A stretch of 62,000 nt of DNA from assembly GCA_014529385.2 (NCBI GenBank), contig CM043950.1:75683435-75745434 (forward strand). Direction: 5' to 3'. This document shows positions 11,893 through 23,598 of this stretch, piece by piece. A model generated the notes under the pieces. That model was not told the DNA's origin, searched no databases, and saw nothing but the letters and a program-made list of their open reading frames with translations. Source of the DNA: Adiantum capillus-veneris (taxonomy: Eukaryota; Streptophyta; Polypodiopsida; Polypodiales; Pteridaceae). Position 1 is the stretch's first letter. Every line of letters begins with the position of its first letter. Made by a program: the position numbers and the translations under genes.

Positions 11893-12892
11893 CTTAAAAA
11901 GTGAAAGGCAAATACCCTATGCAGTAATACCATGTACAGTAATACCGTCTGTAAGCTTGGAGGAGTGGCCGGTTGATGAACCAGGAGGAGCAGCTGTCGT
12001 TGTTGTGGGGAAGCGAGAATCATCTACTGCCGTGACTTCCAGTGCAACAGCTCTAGAGAATATGAAGAAAGCCTCGTCGAGCTGCGGTGATGCTGCGTAG
12101 CGTGCTACAGGCAGTTGAGCCATTGAAGGCCTTCGGGTAAGAAAGCGCCACCCTCGTCTCCCGGTGAAACTGCCGCTCCGTGGTCAAGTACTGCGGTTCG
12201 AATCAGACAGCGCTTGCAGGGTTAAGCGCTGAGGGTTGAACACGTCAACGTCAGCACGGTCTGGTCGGTTCCCAAAAATAGTGCCGTCGCAGGGGTGTGT
12301 ACCCGACAGTAGCCTCTAGGAGCGTGCATGCCGTTTTCAGGTGTCACAACCAAGGGACGTCGCCAGGGTGTGCCACCGGCAAAAATCACTTGGAGCGGAG
12401 AGTCGCGGGTTGGGAGGTTGACCTTGGTGATGCCCGTGCGGGCTGGGAGGTGTGCGTAGCTCTCAGCAAGACAGTGAAGCTATGGTGCGTAGCTCTCAGA
12501 AAGACAGTGCAGTGATGGAAAGCAAGGATGCAAGTGGCCGCCAGCGTCTTAGTATGTTGTTTCATCTAGCGCACCATTACTATGTGTGTGCAGTTGACTG
12601 AGCGGGCTGTGTAGAATGCTATGTAGAGATGTCGTGGGTGCAGCGAGGAAGACCCTCGAGTTCGGGGCTCGCAAGGGGAAGGGGCGCAGAGGTGTAATGA
12701 GTTGGGAGGAGCTAGGGCAAGAGGTCGAGGTACAAACGGGTACCCAGTACAACCGCCTACTTTGGAAGGGAGAGACCCCTCAAAGTAAATGAAGGTTTCA
12801 CTTCGAAGTAGGGGCAAGCTCACATGCATACCGGCAGGGTATGAAGGTGGGGAATGTACGCTTTGAAGAAAAGGTAAGATAGAGGTAATGAT
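11893..12892 (-). other. PLE leader region, GC-rich
   Basis: Lies between the upstream pLTR and ORF1. GC content is clearly above that of its surroundings. GTGCGTAGCTCTCAG occurs twice (12452 and 12485), and a B-box-like GGTTCGAATC is at 12195-12204 on the plus strand. A 68-codon minus frame at 12123-11917 is not recognisable. It may contain the promoter of the element, but nothing specific can be shown. Confidence 0.45.
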
Positions 12893-13706
12893 GGGGGTAT
12901 TGGCAAAATGAGGCTGCGCTGTACATCAGAGAATGTGCAACATTCTTTTAAAATCTTTATGAAAGCCAAGGAGGAAACTTGACTAGCTGTAAAACTAAGC
13001 GAGCGACACGTAAAATTTGCCAAATAAAGAGAGATAAGAGAGAGGGGGGAGACAGAAGAAGTTCTCTAGCGTGTAGAGAAGTGGGGAAGGGGGAGGAGAT
13101 CTTGCAAAAATAGGTTAAACACCAAACGCGTTTCGCGATTAGCTCTTCAGTGGTGTCAACCATACAAGAGGAGTAAGAGGGTTTAAATAGGCATCCACTT
13201 GAGATAAGAGAGGTTCCCAAGGTAGGTACATGGTTTAAAGAGTGGGGGGCCACATTAATAGAGAGGGATTAGCTCTTTTAATGGGGTAGCAAAAGGAGGA
13301 AAAGAGGGAGGTAAAGAGTGGTTAAGTGGGGGGGTACAAAGAAAAAGGGACATGGACCCAAAAATTTATGGAGCAAGAGGAGGGTGGTATGGGGGGGGGG
13401 AAAGACCAAAAATTGGTGGAGTAAGAGGAGGGTGGTATGTGGGGAACAATGCCCAAAAGTATGGAGTACGTGGAGGGTGGTATGTGGGGAACAATGCCCA
13501 AAAGTATGGAGTACGTGGAGGGGGAACAACGACAAAAAAGTATGGAGTCGTGGAGGGGGAACAATGACAAAAAAGTATAGGGTAGGATGAGGGTGGTATG
13601 GTGGGTACTATGCTTAAAGGAGGTACAAGGGGAAGGGGGGGGGGAGGGGTGAAAGTTTTTTAAGGAATAGAGGACAGGTAAGGAAAAGGGGAAGGGAAGG
13701 AGGGGT
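12893..13706 (-). repeat. Upstream pLTR of the PLE
   Basis: Direct repeat of 6194-6837 plus 8163-8266. It carries the second hammerhead. Compared with the other copy, it has extra units of a repeat of about 42 bp (GGAACAATGCCCAAAAGTAT and neighbours) at 13430-13570. The TTAA at 13614-13617 is the empty counterpart of the insertion at 6834. Confidence 0.88.
13113..13161 (-). ncRNA. Type I hammerhead ribozyme, upstream pLTR
   Basis: The core is identical to the downstream copy (CTGAAGA, GC/GC stem II, GAAA, minimal stem III, GTT). Stem I again pairs ACACCA with TGGTGT. Only the distal arm differs, with TTTAACC in place of TTGAACC; the outer GGTT/AACC pairing survives. Two hammerheads in direct repeat would release a unit-length RNA by self-cleavage, if active. 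Confidence 0.82.
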
Positions 13707-16256
13707 TCCTCCAAGGTAACTGTCTCGTGATTCAAATCTGTAGCAACTGTCGTATCTGCAATGCCTTCTGCCACTTTTTGCCGATCATCAAGAATTGCCT
13801 CCTCTTTGTTGAAACCTGGAAATTCCTCAATGAATTCCTTGGTGCCCATGATCTCCTCCACAATTTCTATCACTGCACCGGTCTCAGTTTGTTCATATTG
13901 CAAATTCTGAAATGAATCATTTTTACTTACAGGTACAGTATCCCCTACATCCATTGCCTCATGAGATTCCATAGCACTAACCAAGGTATGAAAATCAGTA
14001 CTGGATTCAGGATCGACTGCATGACCTATGACCATCTTTCATCTATTGCCCTCTTCAGTTTTACATCCCTGAGTAAATTCTGAACTCTGCTATATCTTCA
14101 ACTGCTCAAAATCCTCCTTCAAGTCATCAAATTGCTTTTGCAAAAGAACATAATCTTCATTCTACGCCTCCTTTGCATAACTTTGATAGGGAATATTCAC
14201 AAGGGAAAAAACATTTCTTCTCAATTCTAACCACAGCTGGTCACCCTGCTTTTTCACTTCATTCTTCAAAATTTCTACATCATGTGGTAAGAGGTACCAG
14301 CCATTCAATTCAAGGTCCTCCTCAGACATATCCCTGATCTTTGCTTATAGCTCTTGACAAGCTTGAACTCTACTCAAGAGTACACTATTCTCTGACTGCA
14401 GTTTAGAATAGTCATGAGCTAAACTTCCATTTGAGTATTTAAACAAGACATCCACTACTCTTCCCAAATTTGAATCTATTCTGAAGATTTCTCCTTTCTC
14501 TCCAACTATGATCTGTAGAAGTCAACAGAGTTTTTAGCAGTAGCTAAATCATCTCTGAGTTCATGAATACTTCCCTCCTACTCCTCAATCAACCTGCTCT
14601 CCTCTTCACTTGTCTTTGAAACATTTTGTAACTGAACCACCTGAGTTTGTAGCTGAAATTTTTCCCTCTGCAGTACTGAACTATTGAGTTGTGACTACGA
14701 TGCAAACTTTCTCACCAGATCAAGAGCTTTATAAACATCAGAAATTGCAATTTGTTCACCAAATTTACCAAGTTGTACTCCCTCTTGCAAGTGTGTTTTG
14801 ACCTCTACTACTGGGCTACTGAACTTCTTTCTTTTGAGTTTCAAAGAAGACTTAGGAGAAATATTGTAGTAGTATCAGCTTTCAATGCAGACTTGGGAGT
14901 TTCAATGAAAGAATCTAGATCAGTTTGAAACTGATCACCCAAATTTATCCATAGATCTTCATCCTCCTGTTCTGTTGGGGTAGATTTCATGTCCTGCTCC
15001 GGAGGATCTGCTACCTTCTTCTTTCTGTTCTCTGCCTGAGGACTTCCTACTTCATTGTCTTTGTTTCCCTCAAGATGACCTCTAAATACAAGAATTGTAC
15101 CTAAGGTTGTCATACCCATTGCATGGAGTTGTAAAGCAATCAAGAATGCTCCAATCTTTGTAGACCTATCCTTCCTCTTTTTCTTCTGAAAAATTTTTGA
15201 ACTAAGCCTTTGAAAAGTAAATTTTCCTAACCAATTTTTCTGCCACACTTTGCAGCATGCAAGAGTGCAAAATTCTCCTTTGAAATATATTCCATCTTCA
15301 CAAGAACACATACCTTCTCTAAAAACCATTTCAGTTGTTGAAATCTGAAAGGATTATGAAGTTTGCTGATGGGATAATATCCTCTTTCACCCTAAGCTGG
15401 ACCAAATTCTTTGTTCATCAGGGCCTCAGAAGCTCTGCCAACTGAATTATCTTCCTCCAAATGAAGATAAAAAACTGTAGAGATCAGTTTAGGACTCAGC
15501 TAGTAATTGCCAAAGATATTTCCCATTGTGTCCTGTACATGACTGAGAAAGGTCATAAGAGAATCATTGTTCATCCAGTGCTTCCATGGAAGTCTTGCAA
15601 ACTCAAGAAGGTTAATCTTCTATAAACACTCCTGATGTGCCAACACAGACAAGTCAGGCTCTTATCTCATCTCTAAGAAGGTGTAGTTAACTGGACCAGT
15701 GTCCATTGCCAATGGATATGCTTCCAAAGGAGTTGAAAGTTCTTCATCAATTACAACATCCTCAGCCGCAATAGCCTGAGCTCTGTGTAAATCTTTCCTT
15801 GTTGACTCCCACATCCTTGGCCTAGTGTGCTCCTCAGATTCTTGAGTAGGGATAGCAGAGGAGATATCAACAGTGAGTGGCTTCTTCAACATTGCGAGGA
15901 AGTTTAAGAAAACACAGCAAAGGAGGTGCAAAAAATGCGCGTAGGAGAAAGAGTTGGTGTGTTGCCAAGTATAAACGTCCTGGTAATGTTTAAAAGTAAA
16001 TTTGGAACTCATCTGACATGACATTCCGACATCCACATCACCAATCCATACGAAAAATATTCCATGTGCTAAACCATGATTATTTTTACTCTCTAATAAG
16101 AGATGGCTCACACCCACAAATGGTTTTAGCCTGAAGCCATTAATTGCCTTTGGGAAAATTTTGCCCTGCTCATCTGCCAGCAAAAATGTTGAATCTCCTA
16201 TTTTTTCTGCTATCTGAAAAGGTCCCAAGTACCTTAACTTGAGTTTACCAGGTCTT
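13707..16256 (-). repeat. Right copy of 2.55-kb direct duplication
   Basis: Matches 3645-6193. The first kilobase is almost identical and later parts differ by several percent (for example around 15190-15300 against 5110-5230). Above 16256 the gypsy sequence continues uninterrupted into integrase, so this is the original copy side of the host element. Confidence 0.9.
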
Positions 16257-16330
16257 TTTCCAAGTCTGTTGTTGTACATAAGTACACAATAACCTTCTGC
16301 AATGGATTTGTATTTAATGTTCCTGTCCAC
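13720..16330 (-). pseudogene. Gypsy integrase C-terminus and downstream region, second copy
   Basis: A 222-codon minus frame (16330-15662) begins with the integrase C-terminal region: LGKRPGKLKLRYLGPFQIAE, then GDSTFLLADEQGKIF. It runs on into sequence without a known domain, including a hydrophobic stretch HFLHLLCCVFLNFLAMLKK. Below it are broken frames of 162 codons (15329-14841, Lys/Glu/Thr rich) and about 110 codons (14035-13710, acidic). The hydrophobic stretch could be a membrane segment of an env-like protein, but that is inference. Confidence 0.6.
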
Positions 16331-17990
16331 CCAAGCTTGTCTTCTTCTCTAAAATGCTTTAGTGATATATGATGCGCAAATGCTTCTCTCCTCTAATTTC
16401 AGTAATTGTTCCTACCTGCAAAGTGAAGACTCATCCCCTGACAATTTATACTGAATTGCAATCCTCAAACTTGGAACTACAAATTCCATAGGGACTATGG
16501 CTTCCAGACCATACACCATCTTAAATGGTGTCATCCCTGTGCTAACTTTAAATGTTGTCCTCAATGCCCACAGTGCTGAATCTAGTTTGGTATCCCAATC
16601 CTTCTTGTTTTCTCAAACAATTCTCCTCAGGATCCTCACTAGAGTTTTGTTGGTAGACTCTGCCTGACCATTAGCTTGTGGATAGTAACTATGGACTTCC
16701 TGTGAATAATCAGGTGATATTCAGTAAGATTCCTAATTACTTTATTGATGAAATGTCCGCCCTAATCTAAAACTAGTTTAACTGGATATCCAAACCTAGT
16801 CATTATGTTTATGTAAAGGAACTTTGCTACACTCTCTACCTTGTTATCCTTCATTGTGTGTGCTTCTACCCACTTTGTATAGTAATCTGTTGCCACAAGA
16901 ATATACTTATTACCTGTAAATTTTGATGTTGGCTTCACATCGCCCACAAAGTCTAATCCCCACTTCTGAAAAGGTTCAAGTGGTAGAATAGGCTATAAAG
17001 GCATTCTATCAGCATTGAGAGGTCTATCATCCCTCTAACAAGTTAACAGACTTTACAAACTCATGGGAATTTTTAAAAACTGATGGCCACCACAATCCTG
17101 CTTGTAATATTTTCTTTTCAGTAATCTCTCTTGAAAAGTGACCTCCCGCACCACCTGAATGGGCTTCATTTAAAACTGCATGTTGTTCAAACTACTCAAC
17201 ACATTTTCTGAGTATCTGATCAATTCCATTTTTGTACAAAATTCCCATAATTACTGTGAAGGAGCTTCTGTGCCATGCAATTTTCTTCCTCTGGGTAACC
17301 ACCATCTATCTGGGTAAAACCCCATTAAGAAGAAAGTATAACATATCTGCATACCATGAATCTTTGTCTTGAATGACCTAAACTGGAAATAGGTGTGCAT
17401 CAGATAAGTCATCAATTTCCTGATTGGGAACTTCACTTGTAGCCAGAATTCTTAGGTAATCTGTAATAACCTATTCTTGGTCTAGTTTATGAATGACTGA
17501 ATAATGAAATTCCTGCATCAACAATACCCATCTAGCCAATCTCCCTGAAAAATGAGGTTTATTTACCAAGTAGCAAAGATTGATGATCTACATGAATTGT
17601 CACCTGATTAGCTAACAAATAATGCCTGAACTTTTAAAGTCCAAAGATCATCCCGAGGCATTCCCTTTCAGTTATTGAATAGTTCCTCTCTGAAGAACAT
17701 AAAACCTGCTTGCATGGTTTGAACCAACCCTTCTCAGCTTCCTGCATCAAGACTGCACCAATAGCTGATTGAGAGGCATCCACAAACAAGTGGAATGCTT
17801 TTTTCCAGTCAAGAGGAATCAAGATAGGGGCAATTACTAGCATTTTCTTCAACAATGTAAAAGCCCTTTCCTGCTCTTCTTTCCATGCAAACTCCACATT
17901 CTTTTTTGTTAAGTATGACAAGGGTAAACACACATGAGCCAGATATCTGAGAAACCTGGTGTGCCATTTAACCTGTCCAATGAACCTCAT
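16257..17990 (-). pseudogene. Ty3/gypsy pol remnant: RNase H and integrase
   Basis: The minus frame 17990-17634 carries the RT connection and RNase H (FHLFVDASQSAIGAVLMQE, then ERNYSITERECLGMIF). The frame 16947-16762 carries the integrase core (YILVATDYYTKWVEAHTM, then FGYPVKLVLD). Stops and shifts separate the pieces, and a Cys-rich HHCC region lies broken between them. The RT proper is missing: similarity ends near 18.0 kb, where a Tat-like fragment begins, so the element is 5'-truncated. Confidence 0.8.
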
Positions 17991-17999
17991 CAGTTGCTA

Positions 18000-19195
18000 G
18001 CACTGCAGAGAAAGCACCATAACTTTTGACCCCTATCCCATGAGATTTTTGTAAACCATATAGCAAGACTTTGTATTGATGACTTTTAGATCCTCGTGCC
18101 ACCTTCACATCTTGAGGCTCGCAAATCTATAGATTGTTGCCCCAAAAATGGAGGAAAACCATCTAATCACCAGATATCACTATAACCTTTTGACTTTGAT
18201 TAGGGATATCTCACTGCTCAAAACTTTGATCCACATTTTGTAATTTTCTTGTGGTTTACATACTCTATACTACCTCTAAAAAGGCTCTTGTAATCTTGAG
18301 ACACACCTCTTTGCAAGGCAATCAAATCAATGTAGAGTCGGCCCTCGACAAATCTTCATTCACTTATAACTTGAGCCTTTAGACTTCGATTGTGGATTTG
18401 AAAAGATTGGCAAGCACCACAAATTAAGCACTTCGATCCTATTATCATGCATGTGACTGTAGCCATTGCCACACTTTTCCCACCTAGTACAGATCTATAA
18501 ACCATCCTATCTTTCAAACCGCAATATCTTGATCATTATAGCCCCGATTGACGAGCTATCTAGACAAGCCCGGAGAGCACCATGAAGATCACCTTGTGCA
18601 ACTTTATCTTTGCACTTTTAGAAGCTTCTAACATTGATAGTGATTGGTCCTAGAGCATGAATGCTTGGTCCAAAAAACACCAAAAGCATGAAACTCTGGA
18701 TATATTTCACTGCATTGGCCCCTCATACCTCCAATTTCACTTTGGCATGCATTTGTATATTACCTTGGCTTGTCTTATATCCACTTCTAGCTTTGACACT
18801 TTTTGGCTATACCATTGTTGGACAACCCATTTGTTGAACATTTAAGTTTTTAAGAAAAAGAATGCTTATTAACTTAAAATCTACAAAACTAAGCAAATAA
18901 TTGAGCAAACATAAACAAATTGGCAACAGTATATACAAGGTTTTATTTTGATGTCCTAGGAAACGCCACTTTAAGCTGGTTGCCCAAACCCCTGAGTCAC
19001 AATTTGATGCACGTTTGGCACTAATTCCCTGTCAAAGTACTAGTTGAGATGCACCCCATTGACTTTGTGCCTGAGATGTTTACCATTTACTTGCATCAGC
19101 TTGTAGATACCATTAGGGAAAGCCTTGTACACTTTATATGGATGAACCTTAGGGTCTTTTAAGCACATTGTTGCACATTGCTCTTTTACAAATGC
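18000..19195 (-). mobile_element. Diverged Tat-type LTR/integrase-end fragment
   Basis: At 19190-19060 the minus strand encodes VYKAFPNGIYKLMQVNGKHL, closely similar to the integrase C-terminus of the element at 25-34 kb, followed by the same type of 3' spacer. 18.5-18.6 kb resembles the LTR of that element (CGCAATATCTTGA, then TTGACGAGC). Decayed, with no LTR ends defined. A poly-C run of about 24 bp (19195-19220) borders it. Confidence 0.6.
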
Positions 19196-19489
19196 CCCCC
19201 CCCCCCCCCCCCCCCCCCCCCTTTGGATCCCTGCCATGCATCTATTAGCATGCATATCCATGCTTGTGCACTCTGCCATGGTCGACACACTTTGTCTCCA
19301 CCAACGTATTATATAGTGGGATGGGTGGTTTGGTTTCAAGATATATATAATCTGTATGTCACTATGTTCAAGCATGGAGGGGAACAACTTCTATCTAACA
19401 ACATAGAGAGATGCAAGTTGTACCACTTCTTCAAGTTAGTCCAACCTACACTATGTTGTATTATGGAGATTTTGGTTTGAGATTCAAAA

Positions 19490-19835
19490 GTTTCCTGCCT
19501 AAATTTTGGTTTAAATTCATAATTTCTCACTTAAACTCAAATTTAACCGCCCAAACTTAAAATATCTTTCCCAAATTCAAGTTGACCACCTAGATTGTAA
19601 ATACTCTCTTAAATTCAAATTCAAATTCAAGTTTGCTAAAAACGATGTGGTTATCCCGCCTAAATCCAAAATATCCTACCTGAATTTATACCACGTTTAA
19701 TCTAATTATATCGCCTAAATTCAAAGTGGCTCATCTCGAAACACATTTTTGCACCTATATTCAAACAATACCACCTAAATTTGAATTATGTCGCTTGAAT
19801 TTGGATTATCCCACCCATATTTATGATAACTAGTC
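19490..19835. repeat. Degenerate short tandem repeat, CCTAAATTCAAA type
   Basis: About a dozen imperfect units of 20-35 bp built around CCNCCTAAATTCAAA and its variants (TATCGCCTAAATTC, TACCACCTAAATTTG). Spacing is irregular. No coding frame. Confidence 0.6.
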
Positions 19836-22312
19836 TAAAATGATACTAGTTTGTATGGTTTCAACCTATCCCACCTAAAATTTGCTGCCATATCAGAGCA
19901 AGTTGTATTCAAACAAGGTCCACCACCTGTCCAATCTATATACCAAGAAGGATTGAGTGTACAAGGTCTTTTTTTTAGGGTCCTTATAGTCCAATGGCCT
20001 AAAGGTTTACCACTTGTCCAACCTATATCCTATAGACAAATGCGAACATCATACATCTACCACATGTCTAACCTAAGCTACTGAAAGGGGAGAAATCACT
20101 AGTCTAGTGAACATTTCTTTGGATCCCAATAGCATATCATCTTTCTATCCACATATTGCTTGTTTACTTATCATAGTCTCAATTATTTACGCTCGTTAGG
20201 CATATCCCCAAACTACATTACTTTTTTTGAGAAAAAAGATTACAATGAAATTTACAAATGGATAAGAGGAAAGGAAACTCAAGAGGGCTCCATCACTTGC
20301 AATAAGAATTGATCTTAATGGATCACACAAGTAAATCATCTATCCATTCAAGTTTACAACTAGTATAATGTTTTATTTGTCTTTGATATCTATGTATATA
20401 CTTATGTCTTCTATGTGGGTCAGATGTAAATGTGTATCAATATTCTTCATGACTATTACAATGAAATAACACACATCTACAATTTGATGAATCTATGTAC
20501 TTAAGAGGGAAGAGCACGAAAATAACAAGAGTGATAGATCATGAATTTGTGTTTTCCTAATTTTTGAGAGAGGTAGTGAGCAAGAATGACAGATTTAACC
20601 GATTCATCAAGAGGAAAGAGGAGAAAGAGAGCAAGAATGATAGATCGTGAATGGGTAAGGATGATAGATTTGACTATTTTGTTGTATGTGCAAGACAAAG
20701 AGGGAGACAGTTTGGGAGATTATATGAATTTGTATGTGTTTGTACATGTGAGTTAGGGATGCAAACAACATTTAGAACTTTGGATCACAAACTCTCTACC
20801 TATGCACACAAGAAAGAGTGACAAAAAATGTTTAAGTATACATGGAAAAAGAGAGAGAGAGAGAGAGAGAGGACCTTTCAAAAGGTTACTACTTCTTCCA
20901 CATTTCACTTATTAGCATGTATCTGTAAGGTGTGCAATGTGTCTTTCCTTTCTTGAGCACGATGATGTTTGCAATGCAGACTTCGTATCTTGTGCACGAT
21001 GATGTCTTGTTGTCTGCGTTGTACGTGATGTGTCCATTGTTGATCCATATACATGCACGTATGCTCTATTTGCATCCAATGTCTGTGTGCTTCCTCTTTG
21101 TTTTTGTGATTTGTGTACGCATACGTTTCATTCTACGTAGGGTTTACTTACAAGACTACCACATAAGCTACAAAGCCACTTTTATAATAATATTGATATT
21201 GATAGGTTTTATGCTTTCTACTTTTTGGCCAAGACTTTTAAAAAGCACAAATCACATCTTAATGGGCAAAAAACATGATTCAACATAAAATTACAAAGGA
21301 TTTTTTTTTTTTTGAAAGGCATGAAAAATGGCTCTTTTCCAAAGCAGGTAACTCAAACTTCAACAAGAATTTAGAGAGGCTTGTGAGAACTTAAAACGTT
21401 TGTATGAAAAAGATTTACGACCACCGAGATATCAAACTTTTTGAGTTTCACTTTCCTTTTCTCTAAAATTAGCCTGCAATTTTCAAAAGTCTAGAGAAAG
21501 AAGAAAATACAATCTTTATTTTGCTTTCACTAAATTTTGGAGTATCAAACAGAGCTCAAAATGAACAAATCCTTTTGAACATTCAAAGAGACAAAGTTGT
21601 TCTACATTAGATGAATTATATTTTGTATGTACAAAACGTTTTTCAATTCTTTCATTAATGTATTCACAAAAAGTTCTTCTACATTATGTGAACTATATCT
21701 TGTATGTATAAAACATTTTCCAACTCTTTCATTAATGTCCTCAATAGTAGCACATTAAAAGCACAGGCGTAGAGGTTTAGAGAGTGTAAAAATTTATAAA
21801 AACTATAATTTTTTCATTTGTTTATAATGACTTGAAAACCACTTATAAACATCTACTATATGCATATTTTAAAAAAAAATCAGCACATAAAACTACCCCC
21901 AGGAGGCTCATTCACCCAAACAAATTATAAGTACCCCTTACACACCTTATGTACACACGTTTTTGTAACTCTACAAGAAAACAAAGTCCCTTCTATTGAT
22001 GCCATGTGCTATGTTACATTTACTTTAGTGAATTCTTTTGGTTGAAGTCCTTAAAAAAAGACTCATTGTAGTTGTGTGGTTTGAACATGCATAATTTATC
22101 GATTCTACGCACTTTTATAGTAGTAAGAGGATTGTTATTTTTAAGTATTGACCGTTGATCCATTCAGTGATAGGAGAACCTTGTCCAAGCTTAAAACCAG
22201 ACATTCTCTTGATGGGATTTCTTCTCAAAGTCCACCAATTTCGTGGAGTATTTTTTTTGGCGGGGGGGATGGGGGGGGACTCTCCAAGCAAGGAATTGGC
22301 CATTAAAGCTAG
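19836..22312. other. Intergenic AT-rich interval
   Basis: Contains a short (GA)n at about 20850-20871 and words such as CCACTTGTCCAACCTATAT (about 20010) that belong to the dispersed repeat annotated at 22.3 and 23.1 kb. The longest frame (118 codons at 20932) has no family resemblance. I see no gene. Confidence 0.5.
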
Positions 22313-22480
22313 ATCCAACACTTGTCCAAGCTACATTCTAATATACCAAGGGGCTTTTGTTTTTAATATCCATCACTTGTCCAACTCCTTGTCCGACGGT
22401 GTTTCCATTGAAAGAAGAAAGAACTACTTGGAAATTGGGAAGCAACTTGGTCCTCCAGTAGTTTGCCTTTGGCACTCCTT
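22313..22480. repeat. Dispersed repeat, CCACTTGTCC family, copy 1
   Basis: Shares with 23090-23232 an ordered set of blocks: ACTTGTCCAAGCTACATTCT, AATATACCAAG, ATATCCATCACTTGTCC, then a TTGGGAAGCAA block. More diverged traces occur at 19.9-20.07 kb. The element type is unknown. Confidence 0.55.
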
Positions 22481-23089
22481 TGACATTGGCCACTAGTCCT
22501 GTAAAAAATTCACACCTTTTATGGCTTTAAGAGGCTTTTATATAAAAAATTTCAACAGCTATTTAGATGTCTAAATATAAAACCCTCTGTGGGAAATACA
22601 CCCAACACATAGTATGAGTTGATAAAAAATATTGAGAAATTAAATAGAGGGTTGAAGTTGTCTTTTCATGGCCATCTCTAAGGGATAATTTGGTAAAATG
22701 TGCATAGTTTTACTAAATTGACTTAATGGTAAACCAATTATTTTTTAACAAAATTAAAATTCTTTGAAAAATCCTTCAATAGGTAGGTAATGAGCCTATC
22801 ACACTTCTATGTTGCATATATTAAGACTGAAGATACTGACTACTCACCCAAGTTAAGTAGTAAATTAGAATTTTATACAAAAGAGTTATTTTTAAAAAGT
22901 AAAAATTTTATTGTTAGCATTTTCAACTCAAATATGGCTCTCATAGTCTTAAAAACATCCTCACAAGATGCTCAAGAAGTTTCATGAACTTTTTATGTTA
23001 TATGAAAAAGTTATGCTTAAATTACTAGAATCTAAGCATAAGCCACTTTTGTGGCCCATTACAAATTACAAGACTAGTGTTTAGAAAAC

Positions 23090-23232
23090 TAAGTCCACCA
23101 CTTAATCTAAACTACACTCTAATATAGAAAAGAGCTATTGGTTTCATATCCACCACTTGTCCAACCTTGCTTCAATTGTAAGAAGTGCTACTTAGACATT
23201 GGTGGGAAGCAAGGTCTTCCAATAATTTAGGA
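23090..23232. repeat. Dispersed repeat, CCACTTGTCC family, copy 2
   Basis: Second copy of the blocks at 22313-22480, about 75-80 percent similar by eye. Both copies are in the same orientation, about 770 bp apart. Confidence 0.55.
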
Positions 23233-23495
23233 TGAAATCAAAGGTTGGTAGTACAAAACAAGGGCTAACTTTTCCTCCACCTATTTGGTATTTTGGAGAA
23301 AAAGTGTGGAGGCAGAAGTTGTTTGTATTTCTATTTCCTTTAGATAAGATATTTCTATAAGAATGTTTTATATAGGTTTCATAATGGGCCACCTGTGTGG
23401 GAGTAGTGGTATCATGAGTGGATTTAGTGGTTCCAAATTTTTTTCCTTATATTTTGAACTCAAACTGCATAGCATGCTCTTCTCATTGCCTTGCG

Positions 23496-23498
<3 letters not shown>

Positions 23499-23538
<40 letters not shown>
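23499..23538. repeat. (CT)n microsatellite
   Basis: About 40 bp of pure CT, just upstream of the first exon-like remnant at 23.6 kb. Confidence 0.95.
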
Positions 23539-23541
<3 letters not shown>

Positions 23542-23598
23542 ATCATCGCATGTGCTTGTAGCAGAGCTGCTCTACTCTCTCCCATCAATTGTCCAACC

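Larger units (their letters stand above)
6194..13706 (-). mobile_element. Penelope-like retroelement (PLE) with partial tandem repeats and hammerhead ribozymes
   Basis: Minus-strand order: a 5'-truncated upstream unit (13706-12893) ending with a hammerhead-bearing repeat; a leader (12892-11893); ORF1 (11892-10423); PLE reverse transcriptase (10226-about 8213); then the same terminal repeat with its own hammerhead (to 6194). This partial tandem-dimer arrangement, with so-called pLTRs, is characteristic of PLEs. No GIY-YIG endonuclease is visible in any part. The element interrupts a gypsy retrotransposon. At its 5' edge the RT-derived sequence joins gypsy DNA over a TCCT microhomology, as in 5'-truncated target-primed insertions. 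It was later hit by a TTAA element at 6834-8162. The two pLTRs differ by roughly 5 percent by eye, so the insertion is not recent. Confidence 0.85.
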
